Shown: positions 1 through 5,994 of the stretch, one piece after another
How positions within the stretch are numbered: the first letter of the stretch is position 1
Layout: the number at the start of each line of letters is the position of its first letter
Source: G020354645 sp050053515
GTDB lineage: Bacteria > Desulfobacterota > Desulfobacteria > Desulfobacterales > G020354645
Assembly (NCBI GenBank): GCA_050053515.1
Contig: JASFTQ010000302.1
Location: forward strand, 1 to 5,994
DNA: 5,994 bases
Direction of reading: 5' to 3'
The notes under the pieces: model-generated
What the model saw: only the letters and a program-made list of their open reading frames with translations
What the model was told of the DNA's origin: nothing
Database searches by the model: none
Made by a program: the position numbers and the translations under genes

Positions 1-482
1 CCCTTGTGCAAACGTTGCGCAACTTATTCGGGATAGCGGCGGTAGTAAAATGGCCCAATGATGTCCTGGTTGGCGATCGCAAGATCGCAGGTATGCTTGC
101 TGAAATGGCGGCAGAAACCGATCGGATCCATTTCGTTAATATTGGTCTGGGAATCAACGTCAATAACGATCCCACATCCATCGAGCCGCGGGCCGTTTCG
201 TTGCGGCAATTACTGGGTCGAACCATTTCGCGAAAAAAACTCCTGGCGGCATTTTTAGATAAATTTGAAAGCCGTATCGGTCATTACGCTCTGGAAAATG
301 TGATCGATCAATGGAAGCGATACACCGACACTATCGGACGTGTGGTAAAGATTGTTACCGCCAGCGATGAATTCGAGGGCCAGGCTGTCGATGTCGACGA
401 CAGCGGGGCCCTGATCCTCCAATTGGGTGGTGGATCCATCCAAAAGATCCTTTATGGCGACTGTTTTTATCAAACAGGATGA
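1..482 (+). CDS. birA: Biotin--protein ligase BirA, 3' part (5' end outside the window)
   Basis: This enzyme activates biotin with ATP to biotinyl-AMP and transfers it to a lysine of biotin-dependent carboxylases or decarboxylases in the cytoplasm. The frame is already open at the left edge (first full codon at 3), so the GTG at 6 is internal and not the start. About 159 C-terminal residues are visible. The biotin/biotinyl-AMP site motif KWPNDVLV is at 40-75 nt, its lysine matching the catalytic lysine of the family, followed by GDRKIAGML and the hallmark GLGINVNN strand. The last ~45 residues form the small C-terminal SH3-like domain (GRVVKIV, then EGQAVDVDDSGAL, ending at GDC). Whether an N-terminal helix-turn-helix is present, which would make it also a biotin repressor, cannot be seen. 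bioYMN lies downstream, so the ligase sits beside the importer of its substrate. Family assignment is secure. Confidence 0.96.
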   Translation, partial: LVQTLRNLFGIAAVVKWPNDVLVGDRKIAGMLAEMAAETDRIHFVNIGLGINVNNDPTSIEPRAVSLRQLLGRTISRKKLLAAFLDKFESRIGHYALENVIDQWKRYTDTIGRVVKIVTASDEFEGQAVDVDDSGALILQLGGGSIQKILYGDCFYQTG

Positions 483-653
483 CGACACCAGATGGATTGG
501 TTTCAATCGCGGCTGGCCTGCGACGAGCTCAGCCGTGTCGAAGTTGCTGCCACCTGTTCTTCATGGATCTGAGGCACCCCGATCTAGTGGGAGAGAAATC
601 CGTCGGTTGAGCGGCTTTTGTTCTCTTACAAAGATCAATTAAAAGATTATGCT

Positions 654-1250
654 ATGGTTTCCACAACCCAACTCAGAATGACGGTATATTCATCTTTAAT
701 GGCCGCGTTGACGGCTGCCGCTGCTCAGGTGTCGATACCCATCGGACCGGTTCCGATCGTGCTCCAGAATATGTTTGTCCTTCTGACCGGCCTTTTGCTG
801 GGCAGCCGCTGGGGCTTGGCCAGCGTGGCCGTTTATCTTTTAGCGGGTGTCTGTGGGCTGCCCGTTTTTGCGCTTGGCTCAGGCGGTATCGGCCGTATTT
901 TCGGTCCCACTGGCGGATATCTACTGGGATATCTGCCGGTGGTTTTCGTTGTTGGATGGTTGGTCCAAAAGTTCGGCCGCCGCATCGTCACGGACATCAT
1001 TGCCATGATATGCGGCTCGATTCTGCTTTATAGTTGCGGTGTCACCTGGCTGAAAATATTGACCGGCCTGTCGTGGACCGAAAGCCTGGCGGTGGGGGTG
1101 GTTCCCTTTTTATTGGGTGATGCCCTGAAGATAGCTGCTGCAGCAGCTATTGCACGGGCATTGCGTCCGGTCTTGCAGCTGCCGCTGCTCGATCGGGCAG
1201 GGCATAATCCGGCATCCTGTCGTGCAAAAAAGCACCGCGCTGCCGGATGA
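654..1250 (+). CDS. bioY: Biotin ECF transporter substrate-binding protein BioY
   Basis: BioY is the membrane S-component that binds biotin with high affinity; with the downstream BioM and BioN it forms an ATP-driven importer in the inner membrane. The 198-residue product has about six hydrophobic segments. Family signatures are SIPIGPVPIVLQNMF (residues 27-41), the glycine-rich GLPVFALGSGGIGRIFGPTGGY stretch (68-89, key residues G68, P70, G76, G80, G84, G87-88) and PFLLGDALK (151-159), where D156 and K159 match the conserved acidic/lysine pair of the biotin pocket. The ATG at 654 is preferred over an in-frame TTG at 618 because homologues begin a short distance before the first membrane segment; neither start has a good Shine-Dalgarno sequence (only A-rich AAAAGA upstream of 654). 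The C-terminal ~20 residues are polar and basic and look non-conserved. A 20-bp palindrome lies in the coding sequence. Confidence 0.93.
   Translation: MVSTTQLRMTVYSSLMAALTAAAAQVSIPIGPVPIVLQNMFVLLTGLLLGSRWGLASVAVYLLAGVCGLPVFALGSGGIGRIFGPTGGYLLGYLPVVFVVGWLVQKFGRRIVTDIIAMICGSILLYSCGVTWLKILTGLSWTESLAVGVVPFLLGDALKIAAAAAIARALRPVLQLPLLDRAGHNPASCRAKKHRAAG
1131..1150. repeat. Perfect 20-bp palindrome inside bioY
   Basis: ATAGCTGCTGCAGCAGCTAT is identical to its reverse complement with no spacer, and the symmetry breaks on both sides (G1130 against T1151). It encodes the Ile-Ala5-Ile stretch after the conserved GDALK motif of BioY. It may only reflect alternating GCT and GCA alanine codons, so no regulatory role is claimed. 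Confidence 0.9.
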
Positions 1251-1265
1251 ATCCATTTTTTTACA

Positions 1266-1298
1266 GGAAGGATCTGCCGTTAGAGCGGGAAGGATCTG
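1266..1298 (+). repeat. 11-bp direct repeat duplicating the bioM ribosome binding site
   Basis: GGAAGGATCTG occurs exactly at 1266-1276 and again at 1288-1298, a period of 22 nt. The second copy ends on the base before the bioM ATG and supplies its Shine-Dalgarno GGAAGG at 5-nt spacing. The first copy is followed by CCG rather than a start codon, so it has no start of its own. Seen directly in the sequence; function, if any, is not known. Confidence 0.85.
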
Positions 1299-2048
1299 AT
1301 GAATATTATCGAGGTAGAAAATCTCAGCCACCGTTTCACCGATGGCACCTTCGGATTGTCCGACATAAACCTGGCCATTCAAAAAGGCACCCTGGTGATT
1401 GTTGCCGGCGAGAACGGATCCGGTAAGACAACCTTTTTGAAGCATTTGAACGGACTGCTATGGCCGGATACCGGAAGTGTTCGTATCGCCGGCATACCGG
1501 TCTCACGTGATCTTGTTCGGGCGCGTCAGATGGTGGGAATGGTGTTTCAGAATGCCGACAGCCAGATTGTGGGGGAGACGGTATATTCCGATGTTGCCTT
1601 TGGGCCGGAAAATCTCGGTCTGAGCCGATCCGAGGTGAACCGGCGGGTCACAGAAGCATTGGATGCAGTGGCCCTGAGCGATCTGGCCCAACAAAGGCCG
1701 CATTTATTATCCGGCGGTGAGAAGCGGCGACTCTCCATAGCCGGTGTGCTGGCCATGAACCCAGAGGTGATTGCATTGGACGAGCCGTTTTCCAGCCTCG
1801 ATTATCCGGGGGTCAAACAAGTCCTCCGGTATATCGATGCGCTGCAGGGGAGCGGGCATACCATCTTGGTTACCACCCACGACGTCGAAAAAATCATTGC
1901 CCACGCCGACCGGCTGATCATCATGAAGGGCGGCAGGATTATTCGGGACGGCTTGCCGCTGCAAGCAATCAAGGGTGCCGAGGCTTTCGGGGTCAGGGAG
2001 CCTTGCTCGTTGCGCCTGGGCCTGGGAGTTGATTCATGGCTGAATTGA
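1299..2048 (+). CDS. bioM: ECF biotin transporter ATP-binding protein BioM (EcfA-type)
   Basis: This is the cytoplasmic ATPase that powers BioY/BioN. In 249 residues it carries a full ABC set: Walker A GENGSGKT (37-44), Q-loop with Q84 in VFQNADSQ, the ECF-style segment FGPENLGL (101-108), signature LSGGE (137-141), Walker B VIALDEP (157-163), D-loop SLD (166-168) and switch histidine H194 in TTHD. All catalytic residues are present, so it should be active. The ATG at 1299 has a strong site GGAAGG (1288-1293) at 5-nt spacing, and that site is part of an 11-bp direct repeat. The 3' end overlaps bioN by 13 nt in another frame, suggesting translational coupling. Only one ATPase gene is present, so two BioM copies would presumably fill the ATPase dimer, as in group I ECF importers. 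The biotin assignment rests on bioY next door; the protein alone would only be called EcfA-like. Confidence 0.93.
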   Translation: MNIIEVENLSHRFTDGTFGLSDINLAIQKGTLVIVAGENGSGKTTFLKHLNGLLWPDTGSVRIAGIPVSRDLVRARQMVGMVFQNADSQIVGETVYSDVAFGPENLGLSRSEVNRRVTEALDAVALSDLAQQRPHLLSGGEKRRLSIAGVLAMNPEVIALDEPFSSLDYPGVKQVLRYIDALQGSGHTILVTTHDVEKIIAHADRLIIMKGGRIIRDGLPLQAIKGAEAFGVREPCSLRLGLGVDSWLN

Positions 2049-2782
2049 CAAATTTCAGTTATCGCGCAGGAAACTCATTGATGCATTCATTGGATGTTCG
2101 TTTCAAACTTGCGGCTCTGGTAATATTCAGCCTGGCCACCTTGCATGCAGAATGGTTGACACTCTCGGTAGCCTCTTTAATGCTTGTGATTGTTTTTTGG
2201 AACGCACGATTGCCGCTGAAATCCGTCCTCAGAGAAATACGGTTTTTTTTACTGTTGCTGCTTCTGGTGATCGCCGCCCGGGCGTTGACCACCCCCGGTG
2301 TTGCATTAATACAGATTAAATCCGTAATTATCAGTCGGCAGGGCATCCGCGATGGCGCCTTAATCGCATGGCGCCTGCTGCTAATCGTCTTTTTGGCATT
2401 GCCATTTATTGCCAGCACCCGACCCTCTGAAATCAGAGCAGCGGTGGAGTGGTTTTTGGCGCCGTTTCCGTTTTTGCCTCGCAATCGGATCGCAACCATG
2501 CTTAGCCTGGTGATGCGCTTTGTGCCGGTCATTTTTGACCAGGCCAGGGAGACGGCCGATGCTCAGCGGGCCAGAGGCGTGGAATGTAGAAAAAGTCCTG
2601 TTTATCGTGCAGTAAAATATTCGATTCCGATGATCCGAAACGTTTTTGCAACAGCCGACGAATTGGCGGTCGCTATGGAAGCGCGGTGTTATTCTGAAAA
2701 CCGCTCCGCCCCAGAATTCAGGGCCAGTTTGCGCGATTGGATGATCTTGATGGCAAGCATTTGTCTGTTTTTATTAAATTGA
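2036..2782 (+). CDS. bioN: ECF biotin transporter transmembrane protein BioN (EcfT-type)
   Basis: BioN is the T-component that couples ATP hydrolysis by BioM to movement of BioY in the membrane. The 248-residue product shows membrane segments around residues 23-58, 66-85, 108-126 and 234-247, and the family segment ALPFIASTRPSEI (121-133). EcfT proteins contact the ATPases through two short A-R-G motifs in cytoplasmic coupling helices. The first is intact (ARG, 179-181, in AQRARGVE). The second reads ARC (216-218, in AMEARCYS), so the glycine is a cysteine; this appears to be tolerated variation, but I could not check how common it is. The ATG at 2036 lies inside the bioM 3' end and has GGAG at 2025-2028 with 7-nt spacing. 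The biotin role is inferred from the bioY-bioM-bioN order. Confidence 0.9.
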   Translation: MAELTNFSYRAGNSLMHSLDVRFKLAALVIFSLATLHAEWLTLSVASLMLVIVFWNARLPLKSVLREIRFFLLLLLLVIAARALTTPGVALIQIKSVIISRQGIRDGALIAWRLLLIVFLALPFIASTRPSEIRAAVEWFLAPFPFLPRNRIATMLSLVMRFVPVIFDQARETADAQRARGVECRKSPVYRAVKYSIPMIRNVFATADELAVAMEARCYSENRSAPEFRASLRDWMILMASICLFLLN

Positions 2783-2805
2783 CAGCGGCTGAGGACTTTA
2801 GTAAT
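2779..2805 (+). promoter_or_regulatory. Possible sigma-70-type promoter upstream of trkA
   Basis: TTGACA at 2779-2784 equals the -35 consensus and overlaps the bioN stop codon. The best -10 match near it is AGTAAT at 2800-2805 (four of six bases) with a short 15-nt spacer; TAATTT at 2802-2807 gives 17 nt but only three matches. If real, it would allow trkAH to be transcribed separately from bioYMN, with a leader of about 240 nt. This is a pattern match only. Confidence 0.25.
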
Positions 2806-2839
2806 TTATTGCAGCGTTGCAGTATTGCCCGACGTTTAA

Positions 2840-3016
2840 TTCGCTTTCATCCGGCAAAAGTGCTCATCACCGAATTACAAGCGCATTAGCACCATCCTGC
2901 ATTTTATTATTTTCGGATGGGCACTGATTATCTTTGGATTATCTTTTGCGGTGCTTCTTCGCGTGCAGTCGCAACAACTGCAGGGTTCATATCAGGGTTT
3001 TACGATGCCCATGTAA
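2840..3016 (+). other. Open frame for a possible single-pass membrane peptide, no standard start
   Basis: This 58-codon frame is open between TAA (2837-2839) and TAA (3014-3016), 39 nt before trkA. Residues 16-40 form a strongly hydrophobic helix (ISTILHFIIFGWALIIFGLS and following AVLL), preceded by a basic N side (R5, K7, K14, R15) and followed by a glutamine-rich polar tail ending TMPM. That is the layout of an N-in single-span membrane protein. No ATG, GTG or TTG lies upstream of the helix; the only candidates are ATC (2849), ATT (2885) or CTG (2897), none with a Shine-Dalgarno site. A GTG at 2860 is in another frame and reaches a stop after nine codons. It could be a gene with a rare start, a decayed remnant, or chance hydrophobicity in AT-rich spacer. 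I recognise no family. Confidence 0.25.
2926..2946 (+). repeat. Tandem repeat GATTATCTTT, 11-nt period
   Basis: GATTATCTTT is found at 2926-2935 and 2937-2946, giving two 11-nt units that differ only in the last base. It lies inside the membrane-peptide frame at 2840-3016. An 11-nt unit shifts the reading frame, but the hydrophobic character is continuous in one frame across both copies. This may be a simple slippage product. Confidence 0.6.
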
Positions 3017-3055
3017 ACACTTATTTGCCGAGGAAACAGTCGGAGAGTTAAGGAC

Positions 3056-4420
3056 TTGAAAATTGTAATTGTCGGTGCCGGCGAAGTCGGTTTCCATATT
3101 GCCAGCCGCTTGGCCATTGAAAATAAAGACGTTGTTGTTATCGACAAAAATGCCGACGCCTTGCGGCGCGTATCCGATAATTTGGATGTCCAGGTCTTGC
3201 AGGGTTCCGGCAGCAGTCCGGCAATTTTAAGCGAAGCCGGTCTTAAAAGTGCCGATATCCTTCTTGCCGTAACCGACAGCGACGAAACCAATTTGGTGTC
3301 CTGCCTGGTTTCCAATATAATATCACCCACCACAAAAAAGCTGGCTCGCCTCCGTGATGCAGACTTCGATGCTCACTATGATCACTTTCGCAAACATGCC
3401 CCCCATATCGACACGGTCATCAATCCTGAAATTGAGGTCGTAAAAACCATCGATCGCCTCATGAAATTCCCCGGGGCGGTCGATGTGGCTGAATTTGTTG
3501 ATGGGCGTATCAAGATCGTGGGGGTTTATCTGGATAACGATGCGCGATTGGCCGGGGCTCGACTTGTGGACCTGCCGGCAAAGACCGGTGATGTGAGGCT
3601 GCTCATCGCTGCTGTGGTGCGAGAGGATAAACTGATTATACCGCGAGGCAATGATCGACTCCTGCCGGGAGACCTTGTTTATTTTATCAGTGAGGTAGAA
3701 AAACTACCCGATATGCTTTCAATTTTTGATAAACATGCCCAACCGCCCCGCCGGGTGTTGATTATCGGCGGGGGGCGCATCGGGTTGCGGCTGGCCAGTC
3801 TGCTGGACAACGAACCGATTCACTGCAAAATCATCGAGATTCAGCCCGATCGGTGCACCCTGCTGGCAGAGAAACTCAACAGGGTCGTTGTCTTGTGTGG
3901 TGACGGGTCCGATCAGAACCTTCTGGCTGAAGAAAACATTCAGAATGTCGACATGGTGATTACGCTCACCAATGATGAAGAGACCAACATCCTGACCTCG
4001 CTTCTGGCAAAGCGTATGGGTGCCCAGAAGGCGATTACCAGGATCTCAAGGTTCAGCTACTTCAACCTCATGTCGACCATCGGAATAGAACTGGTGGTAA
4101 GCTCGAGGCTTTCGGCCATCAATTCCATATTGCAGCACATCCGCAAAGGTAAGGTTATTTCAGCCGTTTCCATCAAAGGCGAACAAGCCGAAGTGATGGA
4201 AGCCGTGGCTTTGGAAACATCCGGTATTGTCGACAAACCTCTTAAGGACATTTCCTTCCCCAAAGACGCCATGGTGGCAGGGATAATTCGAGGGTCACAA
4301 ATAATTATTCCCTCCGGTGACAGCGTCATCATGCCGAATGACAGAATTATCATTTTTGCCACCCAACAAGCGGTTCCGAAAGTCGAAAAGATACTTGCGG
4401 TGAAACTGGAGTATTTTTAG
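3056..4420 (+). CDS. trkA: Trk potassium uptake regulatory protein TrkA
   Basis: TrkA is a peripheral cytoplasmic protein that binds nucleotides and gates the TrkH potassium channel. The 454-residue product has the full bipartite layout: RCK-N Rossmann domain 1-~125 with nucleotide-binding GAGEVGFHIA (7-16) and acidic D30 ending strand 2; RCK-C about 135-225, ending in the LLPGDLVYF type motif (202-210); second RCK-N about 231-350 with GGGRIGLRLA (238-247) and E261; second RCK-C about 365-454 with MPNDRIIIF (426-434). Length matches the usual ~458 residues. The start is TTG: no ATG or GTG fits, MKIVIVGAGEVG is the expected N-terminus, and GGAGAG (3042-3047) lies 8 nt before it. The UUG start may lower translation. 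The stop TAG directly precedes the trkH ATG. Confidence 0.96.
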   Translation: MKIVIVGAGEVGFHIASRLAIENKDVVVIDKNADALRRVSDNLDVQVLQGSGSSPAILSEAGLKSADILLAVTDSDETNLVSCLVSNIISPTTKKLARLRDADFDAHYDHFRKHAPHIDTVINPEIEVVKTIDRLMKFPGAVDVAEFVDGRIKIVGVYLDNDARLAGARLVDLPAKTGDVRLLIAAVVREDKLIIPRGNDRLLPGDLVYFISEVEKLPDMLSIFDKHAQPPRRVLIIGGGRIGLRLASLLDNEPIHCKIIEIQPDRCTLLAEKLNRVVVLCGDGSDQNLLAEENIQNVDMVITLTNDEETNILTSLLAKRMGAQKAITRISRFSYFNLMSTIGIELVVSSRLSAINSILQHIRKGKVISAVSIKGEQAEVMEAVALETSGIVDKPLKDISFPKDAMVAGIIRGSQIIIPSGDSVIMPNDRIIIFATQQAVPKVEKILAVKLEYF

Positions 4421-5869
4421 ATGCGTTGGCGCTATATCCTGAAAGTTGTCGGTATCCTGACGCTCTTTTTCGGTCTGACGATGTTGTTTCCACTGATATG
4501 GGAGCGGTATTATCAGGATCAAAGCATCACACCTTTCTTAAAATCCATGGCGATTACCCTGGGAGTCGGTGGGTTGCTCCAGTTGGCCTTCAGAAGGGCC
4601 AAAGCGGAGCAGATCACGCAGCGGGAAGGAATGGCCATCGTGGCCGTTGGCTGGACCGCGGTCGGTATTTTTGGTGCGCTTCCTTTCTATCTTGGTATGA
4701 ATACATGCAGCTTTGTCGATGCCTTTTTCGAATCCGTATCGGGTGTGACCACCACCGGATCCTCGATTTTAACCGACATCGAGTCCGTCTCCCGGGGGAT
4801 ATTATTTTGGCGCAGCTTCATTCAGTGGCTCGGCGGAATGGGTATCATTGTTTTATCCGTGGCGATTCTACCCTTTCTCGGTGTCGGCGGGATGCAGCTG
4901 TATAAAGCTGAAGTCCCCTCACCCGTTCCGGACAAGCTCAAACCCCGTATTAGAGAGACGGCCAAGATCCTCTGGAAAGTATATGCCCTTATATCCCTGG
5001 CACAGGCTGTTTTACTGATTTTGGGCGGCATGGGTTTATTTGATGCTTTGTGCCACACCTTTACCACCATGCCGACGGGGGGGTTCTCCACCAGAAACGC
5101 GTCCATCGCCCATTATGACAGTGTTTATTTTGATTCTGTCATCATGGTGTTTATGCTGTTGGCCGGTATCAACTTTTCACTTCATTACCAGATGTTCACG
5201 GGCAAACCCTTGGTTTTCTGGAAGGATGCCGAGTGTCGTTTTTTTCTGGGTATGGTTCTGGTGTTGATACTGGTGGTGAGTGTCAATGTCTATGGATCGC
5301 TGTACCCGAAAATAGGTCAAGCCATTCGCTACGGAGCGTTTCAGGTGGTGTCCATCATCACGACCACCGGATATGCCACTGCGGACTATGAAAAATGGCC
5401 GGCCCTCTCTCAACTGATATTGCTGTTGTGCATGTTTTTGGGTGCCTCGGCCGGTTCAACCGGCGGCGGTATGAAGTGCCTCAGGGTCTTGCTCTGTTTT
5501 AAGTTTTGCTACCGGGAACTGTTTTCACTGATACACCCCCATGCGGTCACCCAGATAAAAATCGGCCGCAGCAGTGTTTCGGATGATGTCATGCGAAGTG
5601 TAATCGGTTTTTTGGCGCTCTACATGGGTTTGTTCGCTTTTGCGATGCTGCTGCTGGCCGGCACAGGTGTTGATCTCATAACTTCCTTTGGCGGTATTGC
5701 CGCCTGTCTCGGCAATATCGGACCGGGTTTCGGTATGGTGGGCCCGGCAGACAACTACGCCCAAATACCTTATTTAGGCAAATGGCTGATGATTTGGTGC
5801 ATGCTGCTGGGGCGACTCGAGATATTTACCGTGATCATTTTCCTGGTGCCGGAGTTCTGGCGCAAATAG
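4421..5869 (+). CDS. trkH: Trk potassium uptake transmembrane protein TrkH
   Basis: TrkH is the inner-membrane potassium-conducting subunit, gated by TrkA. The 482-residue product matches the usual ~483. It shows the four membrane-pore-membrane repeats of the SKT family, each with its selectivity-filter glycine: VTTTGSS (109-115), TMPTGGFS (216-223), TTTGYAT (314-320) and GNIGPG (431-436). The intramembrane gating loop GASAGSTGGGMK (341-352) is complete, and R465 in GRLEIF corresponds to the pore arginine of characterised TrkH proteins. The repeat-1 filter is preceded by DAFFESVSG, typical of TrkH/TrkG. The ATG directly follows the trkA stop codon, and a site GGAG (4408-4411) inside trkA sits 9 nt upstream, so the two are very probably co-translated. 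No residue looks damaged. TrkH is preferred over KtrB because of its length, its extra N-terminal helices and the trkA partner with two RCK modules. Confidence 0.96.
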   Translation: MRWRYILKVVGILTLFFGLTMLFPLIWERYYQDQSITPFLKSMAITLGVGGLLQLAFRRAKAEQITQREGMAIVAVGWTAVGIFGALPFYLGMNTCSFVDAFFESVSGVTTTGSSILTDIESVSRGILFWRSFIQWLGGMGIIVLSVAILPFLGVGGMQLYKAEVPSPVPDKLKPRIRETAKILWKVYALISLAQAVLLILGGMGLFDALCHTFTTMPTGGFSTRNASIAHYDSVYFDSVIMVFMLLAGINFSLHYQMFTGKPLVFWKDAECRFFLGMVLVLILVVSVNVYGSLYPKIGQAIRYGAFQVVSIITTTGYATADYEKWPALSQLILLLCMFLGASAGSTGGGMKCLRVLLCFKFCYRELFSLIHPHAVTQIKIGRSSVSDDVMRSVIGFLALYMGLFAFAMLLLAGTGVDLITSFGGIAACLGNIGPGFGMVGPADNYAQIPYLGKWLMIWCMLLGRLEIFTVIIFLVPEFWRK

Positions 5870-5886
5870 TCCGAGCCCGTAAAATA

Positions 5887-5934
5887 GCACACATGGTAAC
5901 AGGTTTAGCTCCTATAGTTCTCAGACCCGTGTGC
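5887..5934. repeat. GCACAC/GTGTGC inverted repeat in the trkH downstream region
   Basis: GCACAC at 5887-5892 is the reverse complement of GTGTGC at 5929-5934, with a 36-nt loop and little further pairing. The 125-nt tail after trkH also holds the short stem GGAA/TTCC (5945-5955) followed by a T5 run. No open reading frame of note is present in this tail. Confidence 0.4.
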
Positions 5935-5967
5935 CGGTAAATATAGGAATGATTCCATTTTTAACCG

Positions 5968-5993
5968 GCCCGTGCGGTAAAACCTTAACGGGC
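5968..5993 (+). terminator. Hairpin after trkH, possible terminator cut by the window end
   Basis: GCCCGT (5968-5973) pairs with ACGGGC (5988-5993). Inside the 14-nt loop, GGT (5976-5978) can pair with ACC (5982-5984) around AAA, giving a two-tier stem. It starts about 100 nt after the trkH stop. The window ends one base after the stem, with a T, so the T-tract that would make it a Rho-independent terminator cannot be seen. It could instead terminate a convergent gene beyond the edge. Confidence 0.35.
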
Positions 5994-5994
5994 T

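Noticed and set aside
492..572. 26-codon ATG frame in the birA-bioY gap
   Set aside because: There is no good ribosome binding site and no recognisable feature; a frame of this length is expected by chance.
616..632. TTGT..ACAA-like dyad (CTTTTGTTCTCTTACAAAG) upstream of bioY as a BirA operator
   Set aside because: The known BirA box has 9-bp arms (TTGTAAACC/GGTTTACAA type) separated by about 14-16 nt; here the arms are short and the spacer is far too small.
427..642. 71-codon + strand frame spanning the birA end and the gap before bioY
   Set aside because: It starts inside birA in another frame, shows no recognisable domain, and runs into the bioY start region; it is most likely a shadow frame.
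1245..1262. GGA/TCC mini-stem followed by seven T's after bioY as a terminator
   Set aside because: The stem is only 3 bp, too weak for an intrinsic terminator, and the position inside the bioYMN operon argues against it. The look-alike at 5945-5962 was rejected for the same reason.
2059..2532. 157-codon minus-strand frame opposite bioN
   Set aside because: It is antisense to a clear EcfT gene, has low-complexity basic composition and no domain; it is a shadow of bioN codon use.
4426..4905. 159-codon + strand frame inside trkH
   Set aside because: It overlaps trkH in another frame, and only the trkH frame carries the conserved filter motifs.
5870..5994. tRNA or CRISPR-like repeats in the tail after trkH
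   Set aside because: No cloverleaf with a T-loop GTTCRA-type motif is visible, and the near-repeats are only two, short and unequally spaced.

Overview
The window reads as an ordinary chromosomal stretch from a Gram-negative bacterium. All confident genes lie on the + strand, GC is medium (estimated by eye, not computed), and codon use looks even throughout. The pairing of birA with a dedicated BioMNY-type biotin importer, followed by trkA-trkH, fits a sulfate-reducer-type deltaproteobacterium (Desulfobacterota). That placement is an inference from gene style and was not tested by any search. No mobile element, CRISPR array, rRNA or tRNA was found.

Region 1 (1-2782) is a biotin-use block. 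It begins with the 3' part of birA (biotin protein ligase), cut by the left edge. A 171-nt gap with no convincing promoter follows. Then come bioY (substrate-binding membrane subunit), bioM (energising ATPase) and bioN (EcfT-type coupling membrane protein). The three make a complete group I ECF importer: BioY captures biotin, BioM and BioN drive uptake, and BirA attaches the imported biotin to carboxylases or decarboxylases. bioM and bioN overlap by 13 nt. bioY and bioM are 48 nt apart, and that gap holds an 11-bp direct repeat that duplicates the bioM ribosome binding site.

Region 2 (2783-3055) is a 273-nt AT-richer spacer. It holds a possible promoter overlapping the bioN stop codon, and a 58-codon open frame that would encode a single-pass membrane peptide but lacks a standard start codon. 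An 11-nt tandem repeat lies inside that frame.

Region 3 (3056-5869) is a potassium-uptake pair: trkA (cytoplasmic gating protein with two RCK modules, TTG start) and trkH (the ion-conducting membrane subunit). The trkA stop codon is followed directly by the trkH ATG, which indicates co-expression.

Region 4 (5870-5994) is a non-coding tail rich in short inverted repeats. It includes a hairpin that could be the trkH terminator, but the window ends exactly where a T-tract would be read.

Nothing in the window is strong evidence for an undescribed system. The items most worth a second look are the start-less membrane mini-ORF before trkA, the duplicated Shine-Dalgarno unit before bioM, the 20-bp perfect palindrome inside bioY, and the competing inverted repeats after trkH.
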